In this document: positions 1 through 9,730 of the stretch, one piece after another
Position numbering within the stretch: position 1 is the stretch's first letter
How the letters are laid out: each line of letters opens with the position of its first letter
Assembly (NCBI GenBank): GCA_949045875.1
Contig: CARPYP010000009.1
Span: 1 to 64,000, forward strand
Source of the DNA: an uncultured Clostridia bacterium
GTDB lineage: Bacteria; Bacillota; Clostridia; TANB77; CAG-508
Length of the DNA stretch: 64,000 nucleotides
Direction of reading: 5' to 3'
The notes under the pieces: generated by a model
Told to the model about the DNA's origin: nothing
What the model saw: only the letters and a program-made list of their open reading frames with translations
Database searches by the model: none
Made by a program: the position numbers and the translations under genes

Positions 1-1
1 A

Positions 2-199
2 CCAGAGCCACAGATTGTAAACCCACAACAAGCGTCATCAGGAACAGTGCAACCAGAGCCACAGATTGTAAACCCACAACAAGCGTCATCAGGAACAGTG
101 CAACCACAGCCACAGGTTGTGAACCCACAACAAGTATCATCAGGAACAGTGCAACCAGAACCACAGAGTATAGATCCACAACAAGCAAATACAGGAGAT
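2..199. repeat. Tandem 51-bp coding repeats
   Basis: Units at 47-97, 98-148 and 149-199, plus a nearly complete unit from the window edge to base 46, each encode 17 residues. The first two whole-window units are almost identical and the unit at 149-199 is diverged in its second half, as expected for an array decaying at its 3' edge. The array probably continues upstream of the window. Confidence 0.9.
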
Positions 200-1051
200 A
201 TACAACAAGGAATTGAACAACCATTAACTGTAAATAACACAGGAACAAATAGTAGTAATGCAAACACGGGGATTAATAACTCAAGTCCAGAAACAATACA
301 CAGATTAAGCCCAGATGAATATCAAGAAATACCACCTGTTAGGCCAGGAATGCAAGGAGCAAGCTCATCATCAGATGCAGAAAGTGGAATAAATAATAAT
401 GTAAACAATACACTAACGACTAATGATACAAATACGCAAGATGGTCAAGGAAATAATCAATTATCAAACAATGAAACAGATGCTCCAGAAGAATATGAAG
501 CTAAAACAGCACGTAAAGTAGTTGATGTGGGCGAAAAAGTAGTTGGTAGAACTGCAAGCGCTGTAGGTACTATGGCAGCTGGAATAGCAGATATGGCAAC
601 ATCAATGTTAGGAGGAGAGATAATAGGAGCAATGGATACAGGTATAGGAGCTGCAGATAATAGTGTAAAGATTGCAACAACAGGTTCACCATCAAAAAGT
701 AGAAGAAAATCAGATTCTGAAAAAGCCACTCAATCACAAGAAACACTAAGTAAAGAAGCAGAAACAGTAGTAAAAAAGGCGAATATTTCACAAAATGAGG
801 CAATAGCATTAGTAGAAGCATGTAAGGCAGTTGGAATAAATGATGATAGAAATATGGTACTAATAGCAAGTGTATATAAAGGTGCCTCTAATGCCGATAA
901 AAGTGAGATTGTGAAATTATCAAAACTTTTACATAGAATGAAAGAAGATGGAAAAAGTAAAAATGAGGCAAAAAATACATTAGAAAATGAGAGTATATCA
1001 AATACAACAAAAGAATTATTATTAAAAATGTATGATAAATTACACATATAA
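2..1051 (+). CDS. Partial repeat-rich protein of unknown function (5' end outside window)
   Basis: The frame is open from base 2, so this is the 3' part of a longer gene; the GTG at 47 is only an internal Val codon. The first visible ~65 residues are Pro/Gln/Asn-rich and consist of 17-residue repeats, followed by an Asn/Thr/Ser-rich low-complexity linker. A Gly/Ala-rich, weakly hydrophobic stretch lies in the middle (coded by about 530-690). The last ~100 residues are charged and look helical. I recognise no family. The composition suggests an envelope-associated or surface protein, but no anchor or sorting motif is visible in the part seen. An ABC transporter pair follows on the same strand after about 50 bases. 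Confidence 0.7.
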   Translation, partial: PEPQIVNPQQASSGTVQPEPQIVNPQQASSGTVQPQPQVVNPQQVSSGTVQPEPQSIDPQQANTGDIQQGIEQPLTVNNTGTNSSNANTGINNSSPETIHRLSPDEYQEIPPVRPGMQGASSSSDAESGINNNVNNTLTTNDTNTQDGQGNNQLSNNETDAPEEYEAKTARKVVDVGEKVVGRTASAVGTMAAGIADMATSMLGGEIIGAMDTGIGAADNSVKIATTGSPSKSRRKSDSEKATQSQETLSKEAETVVKKANISQNEAIALVEACKAVGINDDRNMVLIASVYKGASNADKSEIVKLSKLLHRMKEDGKSKNEAKNTLENESISNTTKELLLKMYDKLHI

Positions 1052-1104
1052 AAATAATTTATGGGGCACAGCTAATGTGCCCTATAATAAAAAGGAGTCC
1101 ACAA

Positions 1105-1827
1105 ATGATAGATTTAATAAACGTTTCAAAGGCATATAGAGAAAACTTAAATGTTGTAGAAAATATCAATGTAAGGATAAATGATGGAGAAATTTTTGGA
1201 TTTATAGGACCAAATGGTGCAGGAAAAACTACAACAATTAAAATGATGACAGGAATTTTAGACATTGATGAAGGTAATATTTTAATTGATAATAAGAGTA
1301 TAAAAAAGAATCCTGTACAAGCGAAAAAAAGGTTTGGATTTGTTCCTGATGACCCTAATATATTCTTAAAATTAACAGGTATTGAATATCTAAACTTTAT
1401 AGCAGATATATATGAAGTAAATGAGAAAGAAAGAATAGATAGAATAGAAAAAATCACAAAAGAATTTGAAATATATGCTGCATTAGAAGAGAAAATAGAG
1501 AGTTATTCACATGGCATGAGGCAAAAAATAATTATAAGTGGAGTTTTATTACATAATCCACAGAATTGGATTCTAGATGAACCATTAACAGGACTTGACC
1601 CAAAATCATCATTTAAACTAAAGAATATGATGAAAGAACATGCAAAGAATGGAAAATGTGTATTTTTTTCAACACATGTTTTAGAAGTTGCGGAAAGATT
1701 ATGTGATAGAATAGGAATTATAAATAAAGGGAAAATAATTTTTGTAGGAACTTACGAAGAAATGAAAAAGAGATTCGGAAATGGAGCTTCTTTAGAGGAA
1801 TTGTTTATAGAAATTACAGAAAATTAA
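1105..1827 (+). CDS. ABC transporter ATP-binding protein
   Basis: This is a cytoplasmic ATPase of an ABC exporter, energising the permease encoded directly downstream. It shows Walker A (GPNGAGKTT), an ABC signature in slightly divergent form (Y-S-H-G-M-R-Q), Walker B followed by D-E-P (WILDEPLTGLDP) and the switch histidine (STHVLEVAE). Its 240 residues are typical of single-domain ABC ATPases. The ATG at 1105 is preferred over 1075 because AAAGGAG at 1091-1097 sits at the right distance. The next gene starts about 10 bases after the stop, so the pair is one operon. The substrate cannot be read from the sequence. Confidence 0.93.
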   Translation: MIDLINVSKAYRENLNVVENINVRINDGEIFGFIGPNGAGKTTTIKMMTGILDIDEGNILIDNKSIKKNPVQAKKRFGFVPDDPNIFLKLTGIEYLNFIADIYEVNEKERIDRIEKITKEFEIYAALEEKIESYSHGMRQKIIISGVLLHNPQNWILDEPLTGLDPKSSFKLKNMMKEHAKNGKCVFFSTHVLEVAERLCDRIGIINKGKIIFVGTYEEMKKRFGNGASLEELFIEITEN

Positions 1828-1837
1828 GGAGAAATTG

Positions 1838-3553
1838 ATGAAAAAAACCATTAATTTATTAAAAACAATGTTAAAAACCTCATATGATATGAGTGGTATA
1901 ATAGACAGTGATACTAAAAAACTAAATAAGAAATCAATAAAAGTTTGGTTAATAGGAATAGTGTTTATTATAGTAATTTATTTAAGTTATATGTTTATAA
2001 ATCTCCTAAAAGAAATTGGTGCTCCAGAAATTTTTTTAGAATTGTTTTTTATGTTATTGCAAATATTAGTTATGTTTCAGACTATATTATTGGTAATAAG
2101 TACATTATATTTTTCTAAAGATGTTGAAAACTATTTGAGTTTACCAATAACTAGTAGAAAATTGTTAATTACTAAGTTTTCAGTAATGATGAGTATAATA
2201 TTTGGAAGTGAAATAATAATAGCTTTGCCAGTAATATTTATTTATGGTGTAAGGACATTACAAAACATATTATTTTATCCATTAGCGGTAATTTTAATAG
2301 CACTTGTATCAATTTTTCTATCAACTATAGTTTGTATTGTTATGATATTTGTAATGAAAATATTTAGATTTATAAAAAATAAATATTTGTATCAAAATGT
2401 AATAATATTAATGATGACTATTATTGTATTCATACCATTAACGAATGTTTTAAATTCAAGTATTAACAATTTAGATAATATAGAAATGCCAGAACAACAG
2501 TCATATAATGAGGATAATGCTCAAGATGAAAAACAAGCACTAGAAGAATTAAGTACAATGGTACAAACTATAAGACATTCAAATAAATATTTTATTGTTA
2601 CAGAAATAGGTGTTAAAGCATTATCAAATATTAATTATAAATCTATCATATATGTTTTAGAGATTCTAGTATTAGATTTACTAACATTAACAGTTTTTTT
2701 TACTATAGGAAAATTTACATATATAAAAGATATTCTATGGAATTTGTCTTTATTCAATAAAAAGAAAAACAAAAAAGTCAAACTATATAAAAAATGCAAA
2801 TTTAAGAATAATAAATATTCTTATCTAATAAATGAAATAAAATTAATAATGAAAAGTTCAACATATTTTATTCATTATATATATAATATACTAATTTTAT
2901 TAATAGTAATAACTGTTATAGTTACTACACTATTTCCTATAATTGTACAATCTATAAAAGAAACAATGGAAGAAGACATATTCAGTATGTTTACATTTGG
3001 ATTTACTCAATTTTCATTAATTATAGGAATAATACAAGTAATATTTACACTATCATCACTTTCTTTAACTGCTATATCAAGATATGGTAAAAACGCAATA
3101 TTTTTTAAATATATACCAATGAAATTTAACACACAATTTAGGCTAAAAAATATACCTCAGTTAACTATTAATACAATAATAATATTAGTAATCTTAGGAA
3201 TAGTACATCATCTAATACCTGCAATTAATAATTTATATATTTTATTAATGTTCATTGTAGCAATGCTACTAAATATAATTAACAGTAATATTCTATTATT
3301 TATAGATTTACAAAGACCTAGATTAAACTATCAAAATGAAATTACTGTTATAAAACAAAATGATAATAAATTATTTCAATATATTTTAACAGTAGTAATG
3401 TGTTTTATAATATGGTATTTTAGTCAAATAACAGAAAAATTAAGTCTAAATATATCTATATTAATTGAAATAATTGTATTAAGTATTGTAGTAATAGGAA
3501 TGGAAATTTTTATAAATAAGAAATCTAATAAGTTATTCAAAAAAATAATATAG
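1838..3553 (+). CDS. ABC transporter permease, multi-spanning membrane protein
   Basis: This is a large membrane protein (571 residues) with many hydrophobic segments, in two clusters separated by a hydrophilic stretch (about residues 205-255) and a Lys-rich cytoplasmic loop (about 300-330). It is the presumed transmembrane partner of the ATPase upstream. The stop codon of the ATPase gene overlaps the AAGGAG ribosome binding site (1826-1831), so translation is tightly linked; the ATG at 1838 is favoured over the TTG at 1835 by spacing. The overall shape resembles ABC-2-like exporter permeases. The substrate is unknown. Confidence 0.85.
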   Translation: MKKTINLLKTMLKTSYDMSGIIDSDTKKLNKKSIKVWLIGIVFIIVIYLSYMFINLLKEIGAPEIFLELFFMLLQILVMFQTILLVISTLYFSKDVENYLSLPITSRKLLITKFSVMMSIIFGSEIIIALPVIFIYGVRTLQNILFYPLAVILIALVSIFLSTIVCIVMIFVMKIFRFIKNKYLYQNVIILMMTIIVFIPLTNVLNSSINNLDNIEMPEQQSYNEDNAQDEKQALEELSTMVQTIRHSNKYFIVTEIGVKALSNINYKSIIYVLEILVLDLLTLTVFFTIGKFTYIKDILWNLSLFNKKKNKKVKLYKKCKFKNNKYSYLINEIKLIMKSSTYFIHYIYNILILLIVITVIVTTLFPIIVQSIKETMEEDIFSMFTFGFTQFSLIIGIIQVIFTLSSLSLTAISRYGKNAIFFKYIPMKFNTQFRLKNIPQLTINTIIILVILGIVHHLIPAINNLYILLMFIVAMLLNIINSNILLFIDLQRPRLNYQNEITVIKQNDNKLFQYILTVVMCFIIWYFSQITEKLSLNISILIEIIVLSIVVIGMEIFINKKSNKLFKKII

Positions 3554-3580
3554 TAGGTATGATCTACTATATTATTTTTT
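3547..3580 (+). terminator. Rho-independent terminator after ABC operon
   Basis: A perfect 10-bp stem (AATATAGTAG / CTACTATATT) with a short loop overlaps the stop codon of the permease gene and is followed by a run of T at 3575-3580. Confidence 0.8.
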
Positions 3581-3670
3581 AATTACGTGTAATTTGACAA
3601 AAAATGTAGAAAACTGCCTCAAAATATGATATAATGGTATTATGGGAAAAAGTAAGGAAGGATAAGGAAT

Positions 3671-4639
3671 ATGTTTAGATTTGGAAGATGGTATAATGAG
3701 AACAAAAATAAACTTTGGTCAGTAATATTAATAATAGTAGCTATTATATTCTTTATACAAGTAATAAATAATTTTTATATAAATAGAAATAAAAACAAAA
3801 AAGAGCCTAATATATCACAAACGACAAAAAACACAATAGAAAATGAGATAAGCGGAAAATTAGAAGGTACAGGCTCATTAATAAATGGTACAGGCTCAAC
3901 AAATAGAAATATAGAAAAGCATACATTAACAATTGACACATTTATAAAACACTGTAATGAAGGACAAGTAGAAGAGGCCTATAAATTATTAACAGAAGAA
4001 TGTAAAGAAGAGATATTTCCAAGTTTAGAGAGTTTTACAAATAAATATTTTAAAAATGTATTTAAAACATATAAAACATATAGTATTCAAAACTGGATGG
4101 GAAGTACATATAAGATAAAACTAACAGAAGATGCATTAACAACAGGAAAAGTAAATTCAAATTCCTCATATCTTCAGGAATATATTACTGTAGTAGAAAA
4201 AGGTACAGAGTATAAATTAAATATTAATAACTATATTGGAAGGACTCAAATAGATAAAACTACTAATACTAAAGGACTTAATATAACTGTAGAAAGTAAA
4301 GAAACATATATGGATTATTCAGAATACACTATAAAAATTCAAAATAATACAGAGAAAACGATTCTTTTAGACAATGGAAAAAGAGCAAACAATATATATT
4401 TATTAGATGCAAATAATGTTGAAGAATATGCAAATACAGGTGAGATAATATATAGTAATTTAAGACTGATACCAAGAGAAATAAAAAAATATACATTTAA
4501 ATTTTCAAACAGTTATTCTAATACAAGAGTAATGAAATATTTTGTATTAAAAAATGTAATAATGGATTATGATGAATATGATAGAACAATGGATAAAAAT
4601 AATTATGATAATTTTACTAAAATAACAGTAGGTGTATAA
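3671..4639 (+). CDS. Membrane-anchored protein with NTF2-like motif, unknown function
   Basis: A short basic N-terminus is followed by one transmembrane helix (about residues 15-35) and a large extracytoplasmic part, so the protein is anchored with its bulk outside. After a Ser/Thr/Gly linker, residues ~85-200 carry the pattern 'A-Y-x-L-L-x-E ... F-x-S-L-E-x-F', which resembles NTF2-like/DUF4878-type domains; the same pattern occurs in the protein encoded at 7516-8829. The wall hydrolase at 4683 follows within 45 bases. NTF2-like partners of wall hydrolases are known from TcpC-type secretion and conjugation machines, but that role here is inference. Confidence 0.7.
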   Translation: MFRFGRWYNENKNKLWSVILIIVAIIFFIQVINNFYINRNKNKKEPNISQTTKNTIENEISGKLEGTGSLINGTGSTNRNIEKHTLTIDTFIKHCNEGQVEEAYKLLTEECKEEIFPSLESFTNKYFKNVFKTYKTYSIQNWMGSTYKIKLTEDALTTGKVNSNSSYLQEYITVVEKGTEYKLNINNYIGRTQIDKTTNTKGLNITVESKETYMDYSEYTIKIQNNTEKTILLDNGKRANNIYLLDANNVEEYANTGEIIYSNLRLIPREIKKYTFKFSNSYSNTRVMKYFVLKNVIMDYDEYDRTMDKNNYDNFTKITVGV

Positions 4640-4682
4640 AACATGAATCATATGCAGAAATATACATAGAAAGGAGAGCAGT

Positions 4683-7436
4683 ATGGGAAAGGTATTAAGA
4701 TATATATTAAATCATAAAAAATTTATGTTAAAAGTTTCCTTAGTTATCATATGTGTTGTAACATTAATAATTTTTAGTGCTGCTCAATATCTTGTAACAA
4801 TAGATGATGGTGTATATGATGCCGAAAAAGCTGGAAATGTTCCAGCTATTGTTAGGAGTCATTTGGATGAAACCAATTTAGATGGGTATTTAGATGATGC
4901 TATAGAGTTAAAAACAAAGAATTCAAAAAGTGGAGGATATGCGCTAGATGTTGATTTGGATGAATTAGTAGATTCAATTATAAAAGACATTGAGCAATAT
5001 GATGGAAGACTAAAGATTTATCTAAGCAAAGGTAAAAGGCATGAATATCTAAAAAAGATGATTGAAGTAGAATACATAACGCAATATCCTGATTTAAGAA
5101 AAAGAGATAAAATAGGTACAGAAGTTCCAAACGGAGAATTTCAAGGTGTTATACAATTTAATAGGCATAAGAGCGATGGTACTGAACAACTTTTAGAATA
5201 CATACCTCTTGGAGATGAAAATGTAGTAAATGGAACTACTTTATATGGACTTATAAATCAAGCAAATGGAAAAGATGGGGTATCTGAAAATGTTATTCAA
5301 GATGCCAGAGTTAAAATATTAAATTATTTTTCGGTAGATGCACATGGAAATCTAATTGTAGCAAATTGGAGTGAAACAATAACCAAGATAATAAGTGGAG
5401 AGTACGAAACAGAATTTCCAGGAAAAGATGCACAAGTTGATTACTCTGAAGAAGATAGGCAAAATATAAATAATTCAGAAGGACAAGTAGAGTATAAATA
5501 TTTTCCACATATCATTAATTATAAATCTTCAATATCAAAATATACTATGCCATTTAACTATTTATGGGCATTCCTCGTTTGTGGTCGTGATGAAGAATTT
5601 ATTAGCGATTTTGCAGACCTTGTATTAGATAGTAAAATTGTAATAAGTGTATATGATAATCTAAGTGAAATTGAAGAAACAACGATAGATGCTTATAATG
5701 ATAGTTTATGGAAACAAACCAAAACTTCAGCAAGAATATTAGTTGATGGACATGAAATAAGTTCGACTGAAGGAGCTTGGGGTTCTCCAGAAAGAGTAAG
5801 TACAATACATAAATATGATATAAATTATATAAAGACATATACAAATTCGATTACTGTAGCTGTTACAGACTTGAACATATGGTTTATGGATTATTCGGTT
5901 CAATATACATATGAAGTAGTGGATGAAGGAGAAGAAAAGCAAATAGAAAATTTACCACTAATAGAGAATGAAAAAGTCACCCAAAATGGAGACTGGGAAA
6001 CTGTTAGTAGGGAGGAAAAATCAATTACTAATGAAGTAGGAGAAGTAATAGGGACTAAAGTTACTGAAAAACAAGAAAAAACAGATATAATGACTCAACA
6101 TATATATACTCAACGTACATTTACAAATATTCATCATACTATTCAATACAAATATACATTAAATGGAGATCCAATAGTAAAAGAAAAAACAGACCCTAAA
6201 TTAAAAGAAGGAGATGAAGGGTATCCAAACTTCTGCACTCTATACTTGCACTCTAAAGCTGCAATTGGAAATATAACAGATGTAGAAGATTGGCTATTTG
6301 CAATTATTGAGAGAAATTCAGATACAGTTAATATGCTTGAACTTACAAAATATATGCTATACTGTGCCACAGGAAGGGACTTTGGAGTTACATCTTTTGA
6401 ATTTGGGAACTTATATCCTACTCATTTAGTAGAAGAAATATATGGAGATACAATAGAAGAACAAGTTTGGTTTGCATTAATAGATGCAGGATATTCTCCA
6501 GAAGCAGCAGCAGGAGTATTAGGAAATTTGCAACAGGAATCTGGAATTAGAACTAATAATTTACAAAATAGTTATGAAAAAATATTTGGTATGAATGATG
6601 AGCAATATACAGAAGCAGTAGATGATGGAACATATACTAAGTTTAGTACAGACAAAGCTGGTTATGGTATAGCACAATGGACATCAGCAGGAAGAAAAGA
6701 AGGATTATATAAATTTGCGAAAACCATAAAAAATGTAAGTATTAGTGATTCAAGCATGCAAATACTATATTTACTTGGAGAAATTTCTCGAAGTGGTGGA
6801 GCGGATGGCTGTGCAACATTTCAGATGGGAGGAAATTATCAAGGATTTACATATTCTTCTTGGATTAATGCAAAAACTCCAGAGGATGCAGCAGTAGCTT
6901 TTTGTAAAGTATTTGAAAGAGCAGGAGATGAACAATTATCTAATAGAAAGAAATATGCGAGAGAATTTTATGAAAAATATAAAGATAAAGAAAAAGACCA
7001 ATATTATATAGGAGATGTAGATTTAACAGGAGAACAAAAACAAAAAATGATTAATATGTTAAATGATGCAATAAGGATAGCTAATGATGATAGATATGGT
7101 TATAGTCAAGCTAGAAGAGATGAAGAATTTTATTATGATTGCTCTAGTCTAGTATATAGATTATACAAAAAGCATTTTAATATGACTGTGCCTAATACTA
7201 CTGCAGACTATTATGCATATGAAAGATATAAAATTGGTTCAGCCACAAGTGTACAATTAAAACCAGGAGATGTATTATGGAGAAGAAGAGCAGGAAAAGG
7301 ACATGTAACTATATATATAGGAAATGGAAATTATGTCGCAGCACATGGAGCTAGTTTTCCAAGAGCTTCACAAATTTCAGTATATCAAGATACACCATCT
7401 AAGTATATGAGTGTTTACAGATTTATTAGAAACTAA
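4683..7436 (+). CDS. Membrane-anchored cell-wall hydrolase: lysozyme-like plus NlpC/P60 domains
   Basis: This 917-residue protein has an N-terminal transmembrane helix (about residues 13-37) and a long extracytoplasmic region of no recognised fold (about 40-585). About residues 590-770 resemble phage-tail-type lysozymes (Y-S-P-E-A-A-A-G-V-L-G-N-L-Q-Q-E-S-G, then Y-G-I-A-Q-W-T). The C-terminal domain is NlpC/P60, with a plausible Cys820 (in D-C-S-S-L), His874 and His888 as catalytic residues. A muramidase plus an endopeptidase on one chain would cut both glycan and peptide of peptidoglycan. The layout resembles bifunctional hydrolases of conjugative systems such as CwlT of ICEBs1/Tn916. GGAGAG precedes the ATG. 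Confidence 0.85.
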   Translation: MGKVLRYILNHKKFMLKVSLVIICVVTLIIFSAAQYLVTIDDGVYDAEKAGNVPAIVRSHLDETNLDGYLDDAIELKTKNSKSGGYALDVDLDELVDSIIKDIEQYDGRLKIYLSKGKRHEYLKKMIEVEYITQYPDLRKRDKIGTEVPNGEFQGVIQFNRHKSDGTEQLLEYIPLGDENVVNGTTLYGLINQANGKDGVSENVIQDARVKILNYFSVDAHGNLIVANWSETITKIISGEYETEFPGKDAQVDYSEEDRQNINNSEGQVEYKYFPHIINYKSSISKYTMPFNYLWAFLVCGRDEEFISDFADLVLDSKIVISVYDNLSEIEETTIDAYNDSLWKQTKTSARILVDGHEISSTEGAWGSPERVSTIHKYDINYIKTYTNSITVAVTDLNIWFMDYSVQYTYEVVDEGEEKQIENLPLIENEKVTQNGDWETVSREEKSITNEVGEVIGTKVTEKQEKTDIMTQHIYTQRTFTNIHHTIQYKYTLNGDPIVKEKTDPKLKEGDEGYPNFCTLYLHSKAAIGNITDVEDWLFAIIERNSDTVNMLELTKYMLYCATGRDFGVTSFEFGNLYPTHLVEEIYGDTIEEQVWFALIDAGYSPEAAAGVLGNLQQESGIRTNNLQNSYEKIFGMNDEQYTEAVDDGTYTKFSTDKAGYGIAQWTSAGRKEGLYKFAKTIKNVSISDSSMQILYLLGEISRSGGADGCATFQMGGNYQGFTYSSWINAKTPEDAAVAFCKVFERAGDEQLSNRKKYAREFYEKYKDKEKDQYYIGDVDLTGEQKQKMINMLNDAIRIANDDRYGYSQARRDEEFYYDCSSLVYRLYKKHFNMTVPNTTADYYAYERYKIGSATSVQLKPGDVLWRRRAGKGHVTIYIGNGNYVAAHGASFPRASQISVYQDTPSKYMSVYRFIRN

Positions 7437-7460
7437 AGAAGTTAACATATTATTAAGGAA

Positions 7461-7485
7461 AATGGGCGAGAATCGCTCGCCCATT
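7461..7485. repeat. GC-rich palindrome in operon spacer
   Basis: A perfect 10-bp stem (AATGGGCGAG / CTCGCCCATT) with a 5-base loop lies between the hydrolase and the next gene. No T-run follows, so it is not an ordinary terminator. It may stabilise or process the mRNA, or be one of the GC-rich mini-palindromes scattered through this window. Confidence 0.75.
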
Positions 7486-7515
7486 CCTCAAAAGAAGAAA
7501 GGAATGCGATTAAAT

Positions 7516-8829
7516 ATGAAGAAAATTATAATTGCCATAATAATTATTTTAATACTACTTATGATTACAACAGGTGTACTGTTATTTATGCTAAAAAATA
7601 ATGATGAACCAGTAGAAGAAAATGTAGAAGGTGACGTAGGAGAAGAAATAGACTTTAATGAAACTACAGTAGAGCAAGTGACAGATAATATAAGTTTCTT
7701 TTCAGTTCAAAACTGTATACAAGGATATTTAAACACTATTAACTTAAAAAGTTCTAGCTATTATGACAATTATGACAAACAAATTGTTACTAATAATGAG
7801 ATAGCAACTATGATATATAATCTTTTAAGTAAAGAATATATAGAGGAAAATTCTATAAACATAAGTAATGTATTTGACAATATTGATAAAGTAGAGGAAA
7901 ATTTAATATTTGTACCGCTGAAAATGAATTACTTATTTGTTAAAAATATGACTAAATATGCAGTATATGGATATTGTATAGACTGGGATAATAAATATGT
8001 CAAAGACTTAGCCTTTATAGTAAATGTAGATGAGGAAAATGAAACATATTCTATAACGCCATTAGATACAGACAGGTATAAATCTGTAGAAGATATCAGT
8101 TTAAATAGAAAAGAATTTACTATAAACTCTAAAGACAATACCAATGATTTTATAGCTCAAAATATTACAGACCAGTATTTGTGTCAACAATATTTTCTAA
8201 TGCAAAAAAGATTAATGTTATCAAGACCAGAAATATCATATAATTATATAGACGAAGAGTATAAAAACAAAAGATTTGGGTCATTAGAAAATTATACAAA
8301 ATATATATCAGAAAACAAAGCACATATATTGAAAATGGCAGTAAAAGGGTATGATGTAAAAAGATTAGGAGATGCAGTTCAATACATGTGTAAAGACCAA
8401 TATGGGAATTACTATTTATTTAATACGGAAAAAGTATTTGACTATAAAGTATTATTGGACATATATACAATAGAGCAGGAAACAGCGATAAATGCATACG
8501 ATGGATATAGTAAAAGACAAAAAGTAGCTTACAATGTAAATAAATGGGTACAAATGGTAAATAATAAAGACTATGAAGGAACATATAATTTATTAAATGA
8601 AACATTTAGGAGTAATAATTGGAAATCAGTACAAGAATTTGAAAACTTTATAAAGAGCAATTATCCATCATACTACGAAATAGAATATGGCAAATATGAA
8701 GAAAATGGAGAAAGCTCAGTACAAACAATAATTTTAAAAGACATAGAAGGAATAGAAGAAAACAAAACAGTTACATTAATAATAAAACTAGAAGAGGGAA
8801 TGAAGTTTGAAATGTCAATAGCACTATAG
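7516..8829 (+). CDS. Membrane-anchored protein with repeated NTF2-like motifs
   Basis: The protein starts M-K-K with a strong transmembrane helix (about residues 4-26) followed by an acidic linker. The extracytoplasmic part seems to hold two or three related segments, including 'F-G-S-L-E-N-Y-x-K-Y-I' and 'Y-N-L-L-N-E-T-F ... F-E-N-F-I-K-S-N-Y', which match the motif in the protein encoded at 3671-4639. The ATG at 7516 is favoured by the hydrophobic N-terminus; an in-frame ATG at 7504 is also possible, because AGAAAGG lies just upstream. The gene is co-directional with the hydrolase gene and separated from it by a GC-rich hairpin. The likely role is accessory to the hydrolase (inference). Confidence 0.68.
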   Translation: MKKIIIAIIIILILLMITTGVLLFMLKNNDEPVEENVEGDVGEEIDFNETTVEQVTDNISFFSVQNCIQGYLNTINLKSSSYYDNYDKQIVTNNEIATMIYNLLSKEYIEENSINISNVFDNIDKVEENLIFVPLKMNYLFVKNMTKYAVYGYCIDWDNKYVKDLAFIVNVDEENETYSITPLDTDRYKSVEDISLNRKEFTINSKDNTNDFIAQNITDQYLCQQYFLMQKRLMLSRPEISYNYIDEEYKNKRFGSLENYTKYISENKAHILKMAVKGYDVKRLGDAVQYMCKDQYGNYYLFNTEKVFDYKVLLDIYTIEQETAINAYDGYSKRQKVAYNVNKWVQMVNNKDYEGTYNLLNETFRSNNWKSVQEFENFIKSNYPSYYEIEYGKYEENGESSVQTIILKDIEGIEENKTVTLIIKLEEGMKFEMSIAL

Positions 8830-8832
8830 AAA

Positions 8833-8871
8833 AAATGCGATTTTGTTGAATTAATCAATAAAATCGCATTT
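8833..8871 (+). terminator. Hairpin terminator after NTF2-like gene
   Basis: A perfect 12-bp stem (AAATGCGATTTT / AAAATCGCATTT) begins 3 bases after the stop codon at 8829. The T-run is short, so termination may be partial. Confidence 0.65.
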
Positions 8872-8960
8872 GATTGTGTAAATTATAAATAAAAAAATAA
8901 TTAAAACTGCAACCAATTAGAGACTTCTTTTATCTAATAGAGAGAAAAGGAGGATTTAAT

Positions 8961-9671
8961 ATGGTAAATATATTAATAGCTACAAATGATATTAATATAA
9001 TAAAAAGACTCACAAACGAAATAATAACAAATAATCATGATATTAGGATAGCGAAGATATCTAATAGTAATCAAGAAACAATAGATATGTTAAATAACAC
9101 AAATATAGATATTATGTTTTTGGATTTAAAAATGGTAGAAAATAATCTAAACGTTATAGTCGAAAAGTTAAACGATAATAAAAAGGAAAAATATAAAGAT
9201 TCTATAATAATAATGTCAGAAACATTTAATAAAATAGAAGATATTACCAGAAACTGTATGGTTGGAGGATATATATTACAAGAAGCAGATATAGATGAAG
9301 TTATATATAAAGTAAATAAAGTAGTGGAAAAAAAGGATGTTGAAGTTAAGAGAAAAGCAATAATAAAAGAACTAGAATATATAAGTTATAATACTGACTA
9401 CAAAGGAACAAATTACTTGATAGATACAATTTTGCAAGTATATAGAAATAAAAATCTAATAATGGAAAATTTACAAAAAGATGTATATCCAATAATATCA
9501 GACATATATAAAAAATCAGTAAACACTATAAGATGTAACATAAGGCGTGCAACAGAGTGTATGTATTGTGAATGTGATATAAAGAAGTTAAATGAATATT
9601 TTGGAATAATTGATGATGAAAGACCATCTACTAAAGATGTAATTTATACTGTATTAAGTAAAATAAGTTAA
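8961..9671 (+). CDS. Spo0A-like response regulator (receiver plus Spo0A C-terminal DNA-binding domain)
   Basis: The 236-residue protein has an N-terminal receiver-like domain (about residues 1-120) with Asp55 in 'F-L-D-L-K-M' at the phosphoacceptor position. Residues ~135-210 match the Spo0A DNA-binding domain ('K-G-T-N-Y-L-I', then 'D-V-Y-P-I-I-S-D-I-Y' and 'R-C-N-I-R-R-A-T-E'). It is shorter and more divergent than standard Spo0A (about 260-270 residues), and the acidic pocket near residues 9-10 is N-D rather than D-D. It may be the lineage's Spo0A or a paralogue. Candidate 0A boxes occur elsewhere in the window. GGAGG precedes the ATG. Confidence 0.75.
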   Translation: MVNILIATNDINIIKRLTNEIITNNHDIRIAKISNSNQETIDMLNNTNIDIMFLDLKMVENNLNVIVEKLNDNKKEKYKDSIIIMSETFNKIEDITRNCMVGGYILQEADIDEVIYKVNKVVEKKDVEVKRKAIIKELEYISYNTDYKGTNYLIDTILQVYRNKNLIMENLQKDVYPIISDIYKKSVNTIRCNIRRATECMYCECDIKKLNEYFGIIDDERPSTKDVIYTVLSKIS

Positions 9672-9730
9672 AGAGAGAAATTCCGAAAAGATACATCATG
9701 TTAAAAAACATAGGATTTTTTACCACGTTT

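Noticed and set aside
3594..3635. TTGACA and TATAAT upstream of the gene at 3671, considered as a promoter or Spo0A site
   Set aside because: The spacer is 30 bases, too long for SigA and for the spoIIG pattern, and the box TTTGACAAA differs from a 0A box. The TATAAT alone may still be a -10.
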